Assembly: GCA_934725685.1 (NCBI GenBank)
Contig: CAKVBX010000002.1
Span: 19,877 to 83,876 of the forward strand
Length of the DNA: 64,000 nt
Direction of reading: 5' to 3'
DNA from: an uncultured Bacilli bacterium
GTDB lineage: Bacteria > Bacillota_I > Bacilli_A > RFN20 > CAG-288
Part shown: piece after piece, positions 8,733 through 18,209 of the stretch
How the letters are laid out: every line of letters starts with the position of its first letter
Numbering within the stretch: the stretch's first letter is position 1
Notes under the pieces: generated by a model
What the model was told of the DNA's origin: nothing
The model's input: only the letters and a program-made list of their open reading frames with translations
Database searches by the model: none
Made by a program: the position numbers and the translations under genes

Positions 8733-11474
8733 ATGGAATTGAAAAAGACATTGACCATGCCGAAAGGCAAATTCCCGATGCGTGCCAACCTCCCTTCCTG
8801 GGAAGGAAACATGGCAAAAGAATGGGATGAGATGAACCTGTACCAGCTGCTTTTGGATAATCATGATGCGAAGAAGCCGTTCTATCTTCATGACGGCCCG
8901 CCGTATGCCAATGGAGAGATCCATGCCGGCCATGCACTCAACAAGATCGTCAAGGATATCATCATCCGTTCGAAGAATCTCGAGGGCTATTATGTCCCCT
9001 ATACTCCGGGCTGGGATACGCACGGCCTTCCGATTGAGAACTGCGTCACTAAATCCGGTGTTGACAGAAGAACGACAGCTCCTGCCGATTTCCGCAGGAA
9101 ATGCAGAGAATATGCCCTTACCCAGGTCGATCGTCAGAGACAACAGATGCTCCGTCTCGGTGTTTTGGGTGACTATCACCATCCCTACCTTACACTGAAC
9201 CGGGATTATGAAGTCAATCAGGTCCGTGTCTTTGCCAAGATGGCCATGGACGGACTTATCTATAAGGGTCTCAAACCGGTCAACTGGTCCTGGTCGAGCG
9301 AATCTGCGCTCGCCGAAGCCGAAATCGAATATCATGATGTCACCGCAACCACGATTTATTTCCGTTTCCCGGTGGCTAAAGGAAATGAATTCGTCTCCGA
9401 AGGGGATGCCTTCCTCGTCTGGACGACCACCGGCTGGACCATTCCGTCCAACCAGGGACTTTGCCTCAATCCGAAATTTGTCTACGGACTTTATCATACC
9501 GAAAAAGGCGATTTCGTCATGCTCAAGGATCTCTCCGAGAACCTGAAAACAGAAGTCGGATTCGAAACGATGGAACTTCTGAAAGAGTTCACCGGCAGAG
9601 ATGTCGAGGGAGTCTTAGTCCATCATCCTTATCAGGACCGACTTGTCCCGGTCTGTGTCGATGACTATGTTACTTCCGATTCCGGTACCGGCATTGTTCA
9701 TTTAGGTCCTGGCCACGGCGCTGATGACTACCGTATCGGCAAAAAGTACAATCTTCCGATTATCTGTACGGTCGATCCCAAGGGCTATATGAATGAAGGG
9801 GCCGGCAAGGAAGTCCAGGGTCTGTTTTATGAGGACTGCTCCAAGAAAGTCATTGAGATTCTGAGAGACAACGGCAACCTGATCCGTACCAAGGATATCG
9901 TTCATGCCTATCCGCATGACTGGAGAACGAAGAAACCGACCATTTTCCGTGCGACAGACCAGTGGTTCTGCTCCATCAGCAAAATCAAGGAGAAGCTCCT
10001 CAAGGAAGCTGACAAGGTCAACTATATCCCCAGCTGGGGCAAGGTTCGCTTTGAAAACATGCTCTCCGACCGCGATGACTGGTGCATTTCCCGTCAGCGT
10101 CTCTGGGGTGTCCCAATTCCGATCTTCTACGGAGAAGACGGTGAACCGATTCTCGACGAAAAGCTCTTCGAACACATCGAAAAGCTCTTTGCGGAACAGG
10201 GCTCCGATATCTGGTATGAAAAGACGGCGGAAGAACTTCTTCCGGAAGGATATACGAGCATTCATTCTCCTAGCGGCCACTTCACCAAGGAGAAGGACAT
10301 CATGGATGTCTGGTTCGATTCTGGTTCTTCCTTCCTTGGAAGCGACATCGCCTTAGACCATCCTTTCCCTGCCGACATCTATTTCGAAGGCAACGATCAG
10401 TATCGTGGCTGGTATAACTCCTCCATCATCCTTTCCGTCGCCTATACCGGAAAAGCCCCTTACAAGAACATTCTCACCCATGGCTTCATTGTGGACCAGA
10501 ACGGCGAGAAGTTCTCCAAGTCCAAGAAGAACGGTATCGATCCTGTCACAATCTGCAACAATTTCGGTGCCGATATTCTCCGTCTCTGGACGACGAGCAT
10601 CGACTATACGACGGCCGAAATCAAACTTTCTCAGGATTTGCTCAAAGTCTGCGCCGATCAGTACCGCAAGATCCGCAATACCTTCAAGTTCATGCTTTCC
10701 AATCTTCAGGACGACGATGAAGGTCATGTCTATGACGCTTCCTATCAGCCGGAACATCTCTCTCTGATGAACCGGATGATGCTCAACCGCCTCAAGGAAG
10801 TCCTCGCCCTCATGAAGAAGGGATATGACACCTATGACATCATGGAAGTCACGGATGCCGTCACCAACTTCTTTGTCAACGACCTCTCTTCTTTCTACCT
10901 CGATTTCTCCAAGGATACCCTGTACTGCGAAGAGAAGGATTCCAAGATGAGAAGAGATACGCAGTATGTTCTCTTCCAGATTGTGAAGAATATCGCCATC
11001 GCCTATTCCCCGATTCTCTGCTTCACCTGTGAGGAAATCTATCGTTCCCTTTCCATGGACGGAAAGAAACAGTCTATTGCTTTGGAAAGTTATCCGGAAC
11101 TCGGTGAAATCGACGAAAAGCTCTCTGAGGATTATCGTACCCTTCTCGAACTGCGTTCCCATGTAAACAATCTGATGGAACCTGTCCGCAAGGCCGGTAC
11201 CATCGGTTCCTCCTCTGAAGCGAGTGTTCTTTATATGCCCGCCGACAAGAAAGAGGAAGAACTCATCGACCTTCTCGGCGAAGGAGAACTCGAAAGGATT
11301 TTCATCGTCTCCCATTTCGCCAAGAGTGAGGAAAACAAGGTCAGTAAGCATGACGGCGAACGCTGTGAACGCTGCTGGAACTATTTCGATACGCTCGAGA
11401 CGGATCAGGAAGGACATCATCTCTGCTCCCGTTGCCACCGTGTGGTGGAGAAGCTGGAAGGAGATGCCCAATGA
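8733..11474 (+). CDS. ileS: Isoleucyl-tRNA synthetase
   Basis: This class I synthetase of 913 residues charges tRNA-Ile with isoleucine. Seen in the sequence are the HIGH variant HAGH at residues 64-67 inside DGPPYANGEIHAGH, the KMSKS variant KFSKS at about 593-597, the editing-domain stretch between them, and a C-terminal zinc-binding pair CERC...CSRC (from about residue 878), which marks the bacterial type with a zinc finger. I place the start at 8733, where GGAGG lies 8 nt upstream; the in-frame ATG at 8703 has no such site. The stop overlaps the lspA start. There is no T-box in the short leader, so regulation by uncharged tRNA-Ile is not evident. Confidence 0.97.
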   Translation: MELKKTLTMPKGKFPMRANLPSWEGNMAKEWDEMNLYQLLLDNHDAKKPFYLHDGPPYANGEIHAGHALNKIVKDIIIRSKNLEGYYVPYTPGWDTHGLPIENCVTKSGVDRRTTAPADFRRKCREYALTQVDRQRQQMLRLGVLGDYHHPYLTLNRDYEVNQVRVFAKMAMDGLIYKGLKPVNWSWSSESALAEAEIEYHDVTATTIYFRFPVAKGNEFVSEGDAFLVWTTTGWTIPSNQGLCLNPKFVYGLYHTEKGDFVMLKDLSENLKTEVGFETMELLKEFTGRDVEGVLVHHPYQDRLVPVCVDDYVTSDSGTGIVHLGPGHGADDYRIGKKYNLPIICTVDPKGYMNEGAGKEVQGLFYEDCSKKVIEILRDNGNLIRTKDIVHAYPHDWRTKKPTIFRATDQWFCSISKIKEKLLKEADKVNYIPSWGKVRFENMLSDRDDWCISRQRLWGVPIPIFYGEDGEPILDEKLFEHIEKLFAEQGSDIWYEKTAEELLPEGYTSIHSPSGHFTKEKDIMDVWFDSGSSFLGSDIALDHPFPADIYFEGNDQYRGWYNSSIILSVAYTGKAPYKNILTHGFIVDQNGEKFSKSKKNGIDPVTICNNFGADILRLWTTSIDYTTAEIKLSQDLLKVCADQYRKIRNTFKFMLSNLQDDDEGHVYDASYQPEHLSLMNRMMLNRLKEVLALMKKGYDTYDIMEVTDAVTNFFVNDLSSFYLDFSKDTLYCEEKDSKMRRDTQYVLFQIVKNIAIAYSPILCFTCEEIYRSLSMDGKKQSIALESYPELGEIDEKLSEDYRTLLELRSHVNNLMEPVRKAGTIGSSSEASVLYMPADKKEEELIDLLGEGELERIFIVSHFAKSEENKVSKHDGERCERCWNYFDTLETDQEGHHLCSRCHRVVEKLEGDAQ

Positions 11475-12196
11475 AAGAGAAAATCAGAAAATACTTCAGT
11501 GAACTCCCCGGAAAGACAAAAAACTACTTCCGCCATCTCAACTATCCCTTCTATCTTTCGATGATCTTCCTTGCCATCGGTCTCTTCTTAAGCGACTATT
11601 TCACCAAGCATCTCGCCTACGACTATTTCCATGGTGCGGAAAAACCGACGAATACTACCATCATCCCCTATATCCTCAACCTCACGTTCACTGCCAATGA
11701 CGGTGCCGCCTGGGGATCTTTCTCCGGAAAGATGTGGGCGCTCTGCGTCATTTCCATGATTGCATCCATCGCCCTCACCTTCAACCTGATCTTCCGTTTC
11801 GATAAGTACAACAAATGGATGACTGTCGGTATGGTTCTGATGGCACCAGGTGCCATCGGAAACCTGGTCGACCGCCTCGGCTGCCTAGCCGGTGCCGGCA
11901 TCTATAAGAATGGCGTCATCGATTTTCTTCAGTTCACGTTCTGGCCGAGTTTTCCAATCTGTAATCTTGCCGATTACTATCTGACCATCGGTGTCGTTCT
12001 GCTCCTTATTGGCTTTGTCCTCGAATTCCGCAAGGAATGGAAGGAGATGAAGGAAGAGGAGAAGAAGGAAAAGGAAGCCGAAGCTTCCGGAGTCTTCCAG
12101 GCCGAAGACGGCGTCAGTGGGGATGACATGAAGGAAAAGCTCCATCAGCTCGATGAAGAGAAGGAAAAAGACCGGGAGGAAAAGAAAGATGACTGA
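11471..12196 (+). CDS. lspA: Lipoprotein signal peptidase (signal peptidase II) with charged C-terminal tail
   Basis: LspA is the membrane aspartyl protease that cleaves prolipoproteins after lipidation of the lipobox cysteine. The conserved boxes are present: NDGAAWGSF, GAIGNLVDR and CNLADYYLTIG, the last two holding the catalytic Asp pair. Four membrane spans can be seen. It is long (241 residues against about 160) because of a 35-residue N-terminal extension and a highly charged tail after about residue 185 made mostly of Glu and Lys, probably cytosolic and helical. The start overlaps the ileS stop and the end overlaps rluD by 8 nt. The operon order ileS-lspA-rluD is common in Bacilli. The many lipoproteins in this window are its expected substrates. 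Confidence 0.93.
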   Translation: MKEKIRKYFSELPGKTKNYFRHLNYPFYLSMIFLAIGLFLSDYFTKHLAYDYFHGAEKPTNTTIIPYILNLTFTANDGAAWGSFSGKMWALCVISMIASIALTFNLIFRFDKYNKWMTVGMVLMAPGAIGNLVDRLGCLAGAGIYKNGVIDFLQFTFWPSFPICNLADYYLTIGVVLLLIGFVLEFRKEWKEMKEEEKKEKEAEASGVFQAEDGVSGDDMKEKLHQLDEEKEKDREEKKDD

Positions 12197-13097
12197 GAAA
12201 GCCACGGAAACGGGCCGCCTTGATGTCGTCCTGAGCCGCCTTTTCTCTCTGTCCCGTTCCCAGGCGAGCAAAGCCATCAAGAATGGATGGGTCAAAGTCG
12301 CCGGAAAGGTGATTGATTCCCCTTCCTTCAAAGTGACCATCGATACCGAAATCGACTATGAACCGAAGGAAGTGGAAAAACCGGCCGTCGAAAAGCCGAA
12401 CCAATCGGTCGAACTCGATTATGTCTATCGTGATGAAGATATTGCCATTATCAATAAGCCCCGCGGCATGGTTGTCCATCCCGCTCCGGGCCATAAGAAT
12501 GATACCCTTGTCAATTATCTCTTCGATGACGACTCCACCTTCGACTTCGATCCGGATGACAAAGAGAACATCCGACCTGGCATTGTCCATCGTATCGATA
12601 AGGACACTTCCGGACTTCTCGTCGTCGCTCAGAATCCTGAGGCACAGAAGACACTCTCCGAAGAGGTGAGAGAAGGGGATTTCCACCGCAGCTATCTCGC
12701 CTTGGTGTATGGGAATGTGCCGGACAAACGCTTTCGCATCGAAGCACCGCTCACAAGACCCAACCACACCGAAAGAAAAGCGCTTGTCGATGTCTATAAG
12801 GGAAGAGACGCCATCACGCACTGTGTCACGTTGGGAAACAACGGAAAAGTCTCTCTTCTCAAGTGCACCTTGGAGACGGGAAGGACCCATCAGATTCGCG
12901 CCCATCTTTCCTATATCGGTTTCCCGATTGTCGGGGATACTCTCTATGGAAGGAAAGAGGATAAGGCGGCGACCCAAGGCCAGGCGCTCCACGCCTATTC
13001 CCTCTCTCTGATTCATCCGAGAACGCTCAAGCGGATGACATTCTTTTCGCCGATTGATGATTACATGAAAGAATTGCTACGTCATTTCTATAAGTAG
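12189..13097 (+). CDS. rluD: RluD-type 23S rRNA pseudouridine synthase
   Basis: This 302-residue enzyme isomerises uridines in 23S rRNA. An S4 RNA-binding domain occupies residues about 5-70 (LSRSQASKAIKNGWVKVAGK) and the RluA/RluD catalytic core follows, with HRIDKDTSGLLVVA, where Asp137 is the catalytic nucleophile, and GRTHQIRAHLSYIG. I start at 12189 because GGGAGG lies just upstream of it; the upstream ATG at 12153 would need translation inside lspA without a good site. The exact target uridines are inferred from the family only. A second, smaller synthase of the same superfamily lies at 41738. Confidence 0.93.
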   Translation: MTEKATETGRLDVVLSRLFSLSRSQASKAIKNGWVKVAGKVIDSPSFKVTIDTEIDYEPKEVEKPAVEKPNQSVELDYVYRDEDIAIINKPRGMVVHPAPGHKNDTLVNYLFDDDSTFDFDPDDKENIRPGIVHRIDKDTSGLLVVAQNPEAQKTLSEEVREGDFHRSYLALVYGNVPDKRFRIEAPLTRPNHTERKALVDVYKGRDAITHCVTLGNNGKVSLLKCTLETGRTHQIRAHLSYIGFPIVGDTLYGRKEDKAATQGQALHAYSLSLIHPRTLKRMTFFSPIDDYMKELLRHFYK

Positions 13098-13135
13098 AAG
13101 CTGCTTTGCTTCAGCTTCTTCAGAAAGGAGATAAG

Positions 13136-15007
13136 ATGAAGAAACAGATTTCTTATTCCTTAGTTTCCCTCCTTCTTGTCACCGCACTTTCTTCCTGCGG
13201 GGACAACAAGAGCGAGGGGACGGAAAAGCCGACATCTCGCACAGAGACAATTACTCCCACAACGGACATTAAGAAGACGGAAGAACTCACGGAAGCGATG
13301 CTCTACCGGGCATCAGCGGGCATTGCCGTCGAATCTCAGTTGGTCCGTTCCACCATCACCGATAACGGGGAAGTACAGATTGTCATGTACAATTCGTCTT
13401 ATCTCGATTTCGAGACGACGATTGATGAATACGCCTACCGGCTTTATTCCGACCGCTATGATGACAAACAATATAAAGTGTCGGATCCGATTCCTTACGA
13501 CAGACTTCAGCCTTCAAGAAACACTGTTTCTTTGATGCGCGACTATGTCTCGGATTCCGAGGGCATGCTGATTGATAAACGAATCAGTGCGGATAATCAC
13601 ATTGTCCGCTCTTATGGAAGACTCGACGGAACCACGAATGAGAAGGTCGGAATCAGCTTCACGACTTCCGGCTTTTACAATCCGTTCTATTCCTTCACTG
13701 CTTCCGACTTCGTCAAAGGAGAGAAACCTTATTCCTTTGTCCTCGATATCGAGAACATGCAGGACCAGGCTTCGCTTCCGTTTGTCACCAGCTGTCTAAC
13801 AGCCGGTTCTTCCGAAAGCGAGCTTCAGAGTCTGACACTCTATACCGATGGAACCGATATCACCTCCTATGAAGCGAAGATGACTCCGATTGCCAACACA
13901 GACCTCGTGCCCGGTTATACCTATACTTTCAACATGTCAGTCGTTGGAACGATTGTGGCGATGGGAAAGACCGATGAGAAAGTCACTGCCCATTTCCTCA
14001 AGGAAAAGGAAGGGGAAAAAATCGAAGAACTCGAATCCCTATTTCTCTCGCTCCGCAACGGAAATTACACCGAAAAGATCACTTATCATAGCCGTGATGA
14101 CGAAGGGGACTTCGCCCATGATGCCGATAAGACTTATTTGAAAACGGATAATTCCATGGTTGTCCGTGCAGGCGACGGGACGATCGAAGAGGCCTATTAT
14201 CTTGACGGAAATAATAGAAAACAGAGACTCCGTTATCAGGATGGTTCGTTCTATAAGGATGGCGCAACCATCGTCAACGATTCCGTCAGTCCGACGTTCT
14301 CCCTTGATTCCCGCTTCTTTGCAAAAGACGGAGTGGACTATGTCTTCACGATGCTCGATAGTGGCATCGTGAGCCTCGACAGCGCCGATTTTTCCTCGCT
14401 CGGAAGAAAAGGAACTATCTCCGAACTCAGAATCACTCCGGAGAATAATTCCTATCGCTTCACCATGAAAGGAAGAGACAATAACGGGGGCGGTTTCACC
14501 AACACCTCTCTCTTCTCCGAAATCGGAACGACAGAGAATGGCATCGATCCCGACAACATGAAGTCCGTGAATGACATGTCCTGGAAGGAACTACTTTCTT
14601 CTTCGGATTATGAGACGGCAAAGGAATTCCTTACTGAAGCCAAGTTCAATGCACTCCCGACTCTGAAGAACGGATACAGCGAAGTGACTGCCTCTCTCTA
14701 TAAGGATTCGACGCTCCGCCTCGACTATAATGTCGGTAATTGGTTTGAACTTTTCGATGAAGATTCTAACCATGTTCCCTCCAAAACGGAGAATGAGAAG
14801 TATTACACCTTCCGTGATGCTTTGTATCGAAGCTATGAAAAGGCACTCAGCGACACGGGCAAAACTTCTTCTCTCGAAGAGACAAAAGAAAACGAACATA
14901 TCACCGGTGTTACCATGCAGTATGACGGCTTCTCTCTCACGCTGAAAATCTTAGAGAAGGATATGGAAAAACGGGACATCACCTTCCGTATTTCCTTTAC
15001 AAAATAA
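13136..15007 (+). CDS. Lipoprotein, function unknown
   Basis: This is a 623-residue predicted lipoprotein: MKKQ start, hydrophobic core, lipobox LSSC (Cys21), then a Thr/Glu/Lys linker of about 30 residues. The mature part is Ser/Asp/Tyr-rich and probably all-beta; no domain is recognisable. The start at 13136 is supported by AAGGAG 7 nt upstream; the in-frame ATG at 13106 is not. The next gene begins 1 nt after the stop, so a functional link with the SIMPL protein is possible. Its style resembles the lipoproteins at 342 and 5025. Confidence 0.8.
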   Translation: MKKQISYSLVSLLLVTALSSCGDNKSEGTEKPTSRTETITPTTDIKKTEELTEAMLYRASAGIAVESQLVRSTITDNGEVQIVMYNSSYLDFETTIDEYAYRLYSDRYDDKQYKVSDPIPYDRLQPSRNTVSLMRDYVSDSEGMLIDKRISADNHIVRSYGRLDGTTNEKVGISFTTSGFYNPFYSFTASDFVKGEKPYSFVLDIENMQDQASLPFVTSCLTAGSSESELQSLTLYTDGTDITSYEAKMTPIANTDLVPGYTYTFNMSVVGTIVAMGKTDEKVTAHFLKEKEGEKIEELESLFLSLRNGNYTEKITYHSRDDEGDFAHDADKTYLKTDNSMVVRAGDGTIEEAYYLDGNNRKQRLRYQDGSFYKDGATIVNDSVSPTFSLDSRFFAKDGVDYVFTMLDSGIVSLDSADFSSLGRKGTISELRITPENNSYRFTMKGRDNNGGGFTNTSLFSEIGTTENGIDPDNMKSVNDMSWKELLSSSDYETAKEFLTEAKFNALPTLKNGYSEVTASLYKDSTLRLDYNVGNWFELFDEDSNHVPSKTENEKYYTFRDALYRSYEKALSDTGKTSSLEETKENEHITGVTMQYDGFSLTLKILEKDMEKRDITFRISFTK

Positions 15008-15008
15008 G

Positions 15009-15605
15009 ATGGAGACAAAAATCACGGTACAGGGGGAAGGGACCTATTCTCTTCCTGTGGATACGATGTCGTTTCAGTTCGAACTCTCTGTTTTCGACGA
15101 GGATGGAAAGAACCTGAAATCCAGGAAGGACAAAGCGTTCTCTGATTTCCTTGCAGGTCTTGAGAAGCTGTCTCTAAACGAGCCTCCGGCCTATGTCGCA
15201 ACGGAAATTCAGAAACAGTACCGGAGGCAAGATGGCCTCGAAATCTTCCTCGGATATCAGATGAGAGATACCTACCGCCTCAACCTTCCTCTTGACTTAT
15301 CCTTGGCTTCTTCCCTCTTTGCTTTTACTGGCAATGCGGAAGCCACGGAGCTCACTGTCAGCTGCTCTTTCCTCTCTTCGAAGAAAGAGGAAGGAGAGAA
15401 AGCTGCGATGCTTCTTGCCTTGAAATCAGCAACTGACAAGGCAGAGCGCCTCGCTGAGAGTCTTGGTAAGAACATTGACGATGTCCTGGATATCAAAGTC
15501 CTGAATCATGGGTTTTCGATGCTTTCCATGGCTAAATACTCTGATGCCCATGTCGAAGATGCTTCTTTTACTGCCGAAGTGGAAGCATTGTTTTTAGCGA
15601 AATAA
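15009..15605 (+). CDS. SIMPL-domain (DUF541, YggE-like) protein
   Basis: This is a 198-residue protein covered by a SIMPL/DUF541 domain: the opening ITVQGEGTYSLPVDTMSFQF and the later ALKSATDKAERLAESLGKN are the conserved family signatures. Members are found in the periplasm or cytosol and are linked to oxidative-stress tolerance or kinase signalling, without a defined biochemical role. This copy has no signal peptide, so it should be cytosolic. It starts 1 nt after the lipoprotein stop with no good ribosome site, so translation is probably coupled. A long hairpin terminator follows. Confidence 0.8.
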   Translation: METKITVQGEGTYSLPVDTMSFQFELSVFDEDGKNLKSRKDKAFSDFLAGLEKLSLNEPPAYVATEIQKQYRRQDGLEIFLGYQMRDTYRLNLPLDLSLASSLFAFTGNAEATELTVSCSFLSSKKEEGEKAAMLLALKSATDKAERLAESLGKNIDDVLDIKVLNHGFSMLSMAKYSDAHVEDASFTAEVEALFLAK

Positions 15606-15613
15606 GGAACGAT

Positions 15614-15660
15614 GACAACATAAAAAGAAGAGGACTCATTCCTCTTCTTTTTATGTTGTC
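15614..15660. terminator. Long bidirectional hairpin terminator
   Basis: A perfect 21-bp stem (15614-15634 with 15640-15660) around CTCAT; the A-rich and T-rich arms allow termination on both strands, for the SIMPL gene and formerly for the opposing pseudogene. Confidence 0.85.
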
Positions 15661-15663
15661 TTC

Positions 15664-16555
15664 TTAGGCTAATAACCGGTTGACGGGATTAATTTCCTTA
15701 TCTGGGTATGTCAGGGAAGAAACCGTGAAATGGTCGGCACACTCAAAGATTGTGATTTTTGCTTCTCCTCCTGTTTAGTTGATTGCATCGACAAATCCGA
15801 TGGAGGCATTCGGGAAAACGATGGTATCGGCAAAACCGACAAAGGCTCAAATCGGAAGTCCTTTCAGCGCAGCCACATTTGCATCGGTTATTTTGATGTT
15901 TTCGGAAAGGAGCGCAATTCTTGAGAACAGAGAAGGATAGGTGAAGGCGAGACTATAAGTTCCTGTTTCGCCATGCTGTATCCGGACAAAGCAATCTTTG
16001 CTTTGTCGCTGACGTATCGGGAAGAGGTTGCCTGAATCAAGTCGTAGACTGCACTTGTCGCATTCTGCCATCCTTTCTGCGAAGAGGGCAGCTGTGGAAT
16101 GATGACATAGGCAGATAGTCACCGAGTGTCCCTTCTTTCAGATATCTCGGAAAACCATAGGCATCGGTAATCAGGCTCAGATTATCTTCTTTTCCGCTTC
16201 CACTATGAAGATAGACAAGAAGCGCGGCATGTTTCCTTTCGGAGAGACCGGTGCATAGAACCAGTATTTCATTTCCCCGATGGATTCTGTCTTGATCGTG
16301 CAGGCCTGAAGGAGGAAGCAGAAGCTGCTGTTTCTGTTGTAGAATCTTCCGTGAATCCAGTATCGGGAGCGGTGCCTTCCTCCTTGCTGTAAATATCGGA
16401 TTCGACTCCGGTTTGCGTAATCCTCTCCGTGTTATTCTCAGCTTCGGTAGAGTTCTTTTTTCTGACAGCCTGTGAAGAAGAACGCTGCAGTCAGAAAAAG
16501 TGAGAGACTGAGTTTTGCTTTTGTTTTACTGTCCTTGAAAACGGTTACATAATTT
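15664..16555 (-). pseudogene. Decayed lipoprotein esterase (alpha/beta hydrolase) gene
   Basis: Read on the minus strand and shifting frame about five times, this stretch spells an ancestral lipoprotein: signal core LSLSLFLTAAFFFTGC with a lipobox cysteine, an acidic Ser/Thr linker, then WFYAPVSPKGN, LLVYLHSGSGKEDN, YVIIPQLPSSQKGWQNA, IALSGYSM with a nucleophile-elbow remnant, GTYSLAFTYPSLFSR, FVGFADT and ECADHF (acid and histidine regions). Frameshifts sit in homopolymers or after short runs such as the A6 near 16456. There are also in-frame stops, one exactly where WAF is expected (GLPI-stop-AF). No start codon remains in frame with the signal. The pieces resemble the esterase D/PHB-depolymerase-like secreted hydrolases. 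It ends at TAA (15664-15666). Confidence 0.75.
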
Positions 16556-16848
16556 TAGTTTAATGGAATTTGATGACGGCTTTTCTGGATTTGGAAACTG
16601 AAGGCTTCATTGAAGGGTCTTATGAGACCTGCTATTATGAATTTTCAGGAAGGCTGTTTATCAAAGTGAACGTTTCTATCTGCTCTTAGTTTTCCCTTTT
16701 TTTCTGCCAATCCGGTTGTCATTAAGGGAAAGATATCGCAGGCTGACCGCATCTGTCAACGGGGTGATTTATCGCGGTATTTAGTACGTTCGAAATGAAA
16801 CATCATTTTTGATTCTCTTTGATTTGAATCCAAAATATCCGGAAATCA
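16556..16848. other. Non-coding stretch upstream of the esterase pseudogene
   Basis: About 290 bases with no open frame, RNA gene or clear promoter that I can recognise. It is probably the decayed upstream region of the pseudogene. Weak complementary blocks occur around 16740-16785 but form no convincing structure. Confidence 0.5.
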
Positions 16849-16878
16849 AAAAAATAGGAAGAAAACTTCCTATTTTTT
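16849..16878 (-). terminator. Terminator overlapping the end of the 124-residue gene
   Basis: AAAAAATAGGAAG and CTTCCTATTTTTT form a perfect 13-bp stem with an AAAA loop. The minus-strand gene's TAG stop lies inside the stem. Confidence 0.85.
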
Positions 16879-17244
16879 ATCGGTATCAAGAATTTCGATT
16901 TTGGAAATATTATTCAGCTTCGGAGGATAGACAAGAGAGACGGATCCGTCATAAGTGACACGGAGTTTATCTCCTTCCTTGATGTCATGGAAGGTCTTCT
17001 TTTCGCCTTTCTTATAATAGACGATATTCGCATCATCGGCATCGAAGGAGTAGAAATAGTCCTCGGTTCCGGTGTTCTGGACATTGATTCCCCAAAAATC
17101 ATTGACATTTGTGTAAGTTCCGGTAATCTGGAAGGTATTGTTCTTCTCGATTTCCATGCCTTTCAGTGTTCCATTCTCTTTGTCTCGGGAGCGGGAGAAT
17201 CCGCTGACGAGCGATAGCGTTGCAAACAGAAGGTCGTTTTTCAT
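16870..17244 (-). CDS. Small exported-type protein with degenerate lipobox (DUF3221-like)
   Basis: This is a 124-residue protein. A weak hydrophobic N-terminus LLFATLSLVSGF looks like a lipoprotein signal whose lipobox cysteine has become Phe (LVSG-F), so lipid attachment should fail. The rest is a small beta-barrel-like domain; EGDKLRVTYDGSVSLVYPP resembles the DUF3221/YobA type, tentatively. AAGGAGGAG precedes the ATG and a minus-strand TATAAT lies about 20 nt further upstream, just after the rnhC stop, so the gene has its own promoter. It borders a decayed region, and may itself be on the way to inactivation. Confidence 0.6.
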   Translation of the reverse strand: MKNDLLFATLSLVSGFSRSRDKENGTLKGMEIEKNNTFQITGTYTNVNDFWGINVQNTGTEDYFYSFDADDANIVYYKKGEKKTFHDIKEGDKLRVTYDGSVSLVYPPKLNNISKIEILDTDKK

Positions 17245-17282
17245 GCGTATTCTCCTCCTTGCAACATTATAGACTATTCTCT

Positions 17283-18209
17283 TTACCTTTCATAGTTGGA
17301 GAAGAACCTTTTGACATATTGATCCAGTTCCTCTTTCTGCTTTGTGTTTTTCAGCCGGTGAAAGGCACTGTCTACCTGGGCACCGGCCCCCTTGGGGATG
17401 GCGACACCAAGTTTTTTCTCCATCGTTTCCCATTCTTTGAGGAAGGTGTAACGGGCGATGACGGAAGCGGCTGCCACGGAAGGATAGAAGGATTCCCCTT
17501 TGGTACGGAAATAGATCGGATTGGTCACAATCTCGTTGCCGACAAGTTTACGGTAGTCCTTTTCCGGTGTGAACTGATCGACATAGATGATGATCTCACT
17601 ATCGATATGATACTTTTCCATTAATCCCTTCTGGGCGAGATTGTGGCATTTTGCCATGGCCTTGTGAATGTTGAAATGGTTTGCGGCAAGGTCGGACAGT
17701 TTCTTTGCCGATACCATGACTACATAGTTCTTGATTCTCCGTTTGATGGTTGGACCGATGGAGAGAATGTAGGGATCCTTCATCTTTTTGGAATCGTTGA
17801 TCTGATATTTCTCAAGGAAGGCGATATCCTCTCTCCCGACAAAGGTGGCACAGACAATCAAAGGACCGAAGAAGTCGCCGACACCGACTTCATCGCTTCC
17901 GATCTGGCTTCCGTGATCTTCCCAACTGAGGAAGTACTCCCCTTTCTCTGCGGTGATAGGGGAACTTACCTGTGTCACAATCGGATCCGGGTCGAAATAT
18001 CTCGCTTCATCCACCGCCGATTCCTCTTCGGAGGAGAAGACGATGGTATAGATTTCTTTCTTATTCTTATAGGCGTGGATGGTGACATCCCCCTTTTTCA
18101 TGAGAAAATATTCATAGGGTAGTTGTTCGTCGGTAATCTCTTTGGCCTGATAGAAGTTTCTGATTTCTTCCGCCTTGGCTCTGTCAGTTTTGATTTTAGC
18201 GTAATACAT
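17283..18209 (-). CDS. rnhC: Ribonuclease HIII
   Basis: This 308-residue enzyme cleaves the RNA strand of RNA-DNA hybrids. An N-terminal TBP-like substrate-binding domain (residues about 1-85) marks type HIII, followed by the catalytic core with GSDEVGVGDFFGPL, where the first acidic pair sits, and YVDQFTP and VAAASVIARY further on. I start at the ATG at 18209. An extended -10 box ends 6 nt before it and there is no Shine-Dalgarno sequence, so the message is probably leaderless. The first 31 codons and the promoter are repeated on the other side of the adjacent insertion sequence, leaving this copy intact. It is divergent from mutS2, as rnhC often is in Bacilli. Confidence 0.93.
   Translation of the reverse strand: MYYAKIKTDRAKAEEIRNFYQAKEITDEQLPYEYFLMKKGDVTIHAYKNKKEIYTIVFSSEEESAVDEARYFDPDPIVTQVSSPITAEKGEYFLSWEDHGSQIGSDEVGVGDFFGPLIVCATFVGREDIAFLEKYQINDSKKMKDPYILSIGPTIKRRIKNYVVMVSAKKLSDLAANHFNIHKAMAKCHNLAQKGLMEKYHIDSEIIIYVDQFTPEKDYRKLVGNEIVTNPIYFRTKGESFYPSVAAASVIARYTFLKEWETMEKKLGVAIPKGAGAQVDSAFHRLKNTKQKEELDQYVKRFFSNYER

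Noticed and set aside
8621..8733. T-box riboswitch upstream of ileS
   Set aside because: The gap is only about 110 nt, is occupied by a terminator and a promoter, and has no T-box sequence.
10353..11471. 372-codon frame antisense to ileS
   Set aside because: Shadow of ileS, which has all its catalytic motifs.
16730..16790. Possible structured RNA between the pseudogene and the 124-residue gene
   Set aside because: Complementary blocks are short and do not give a continuous stem; more likely chance in decayed sequence.
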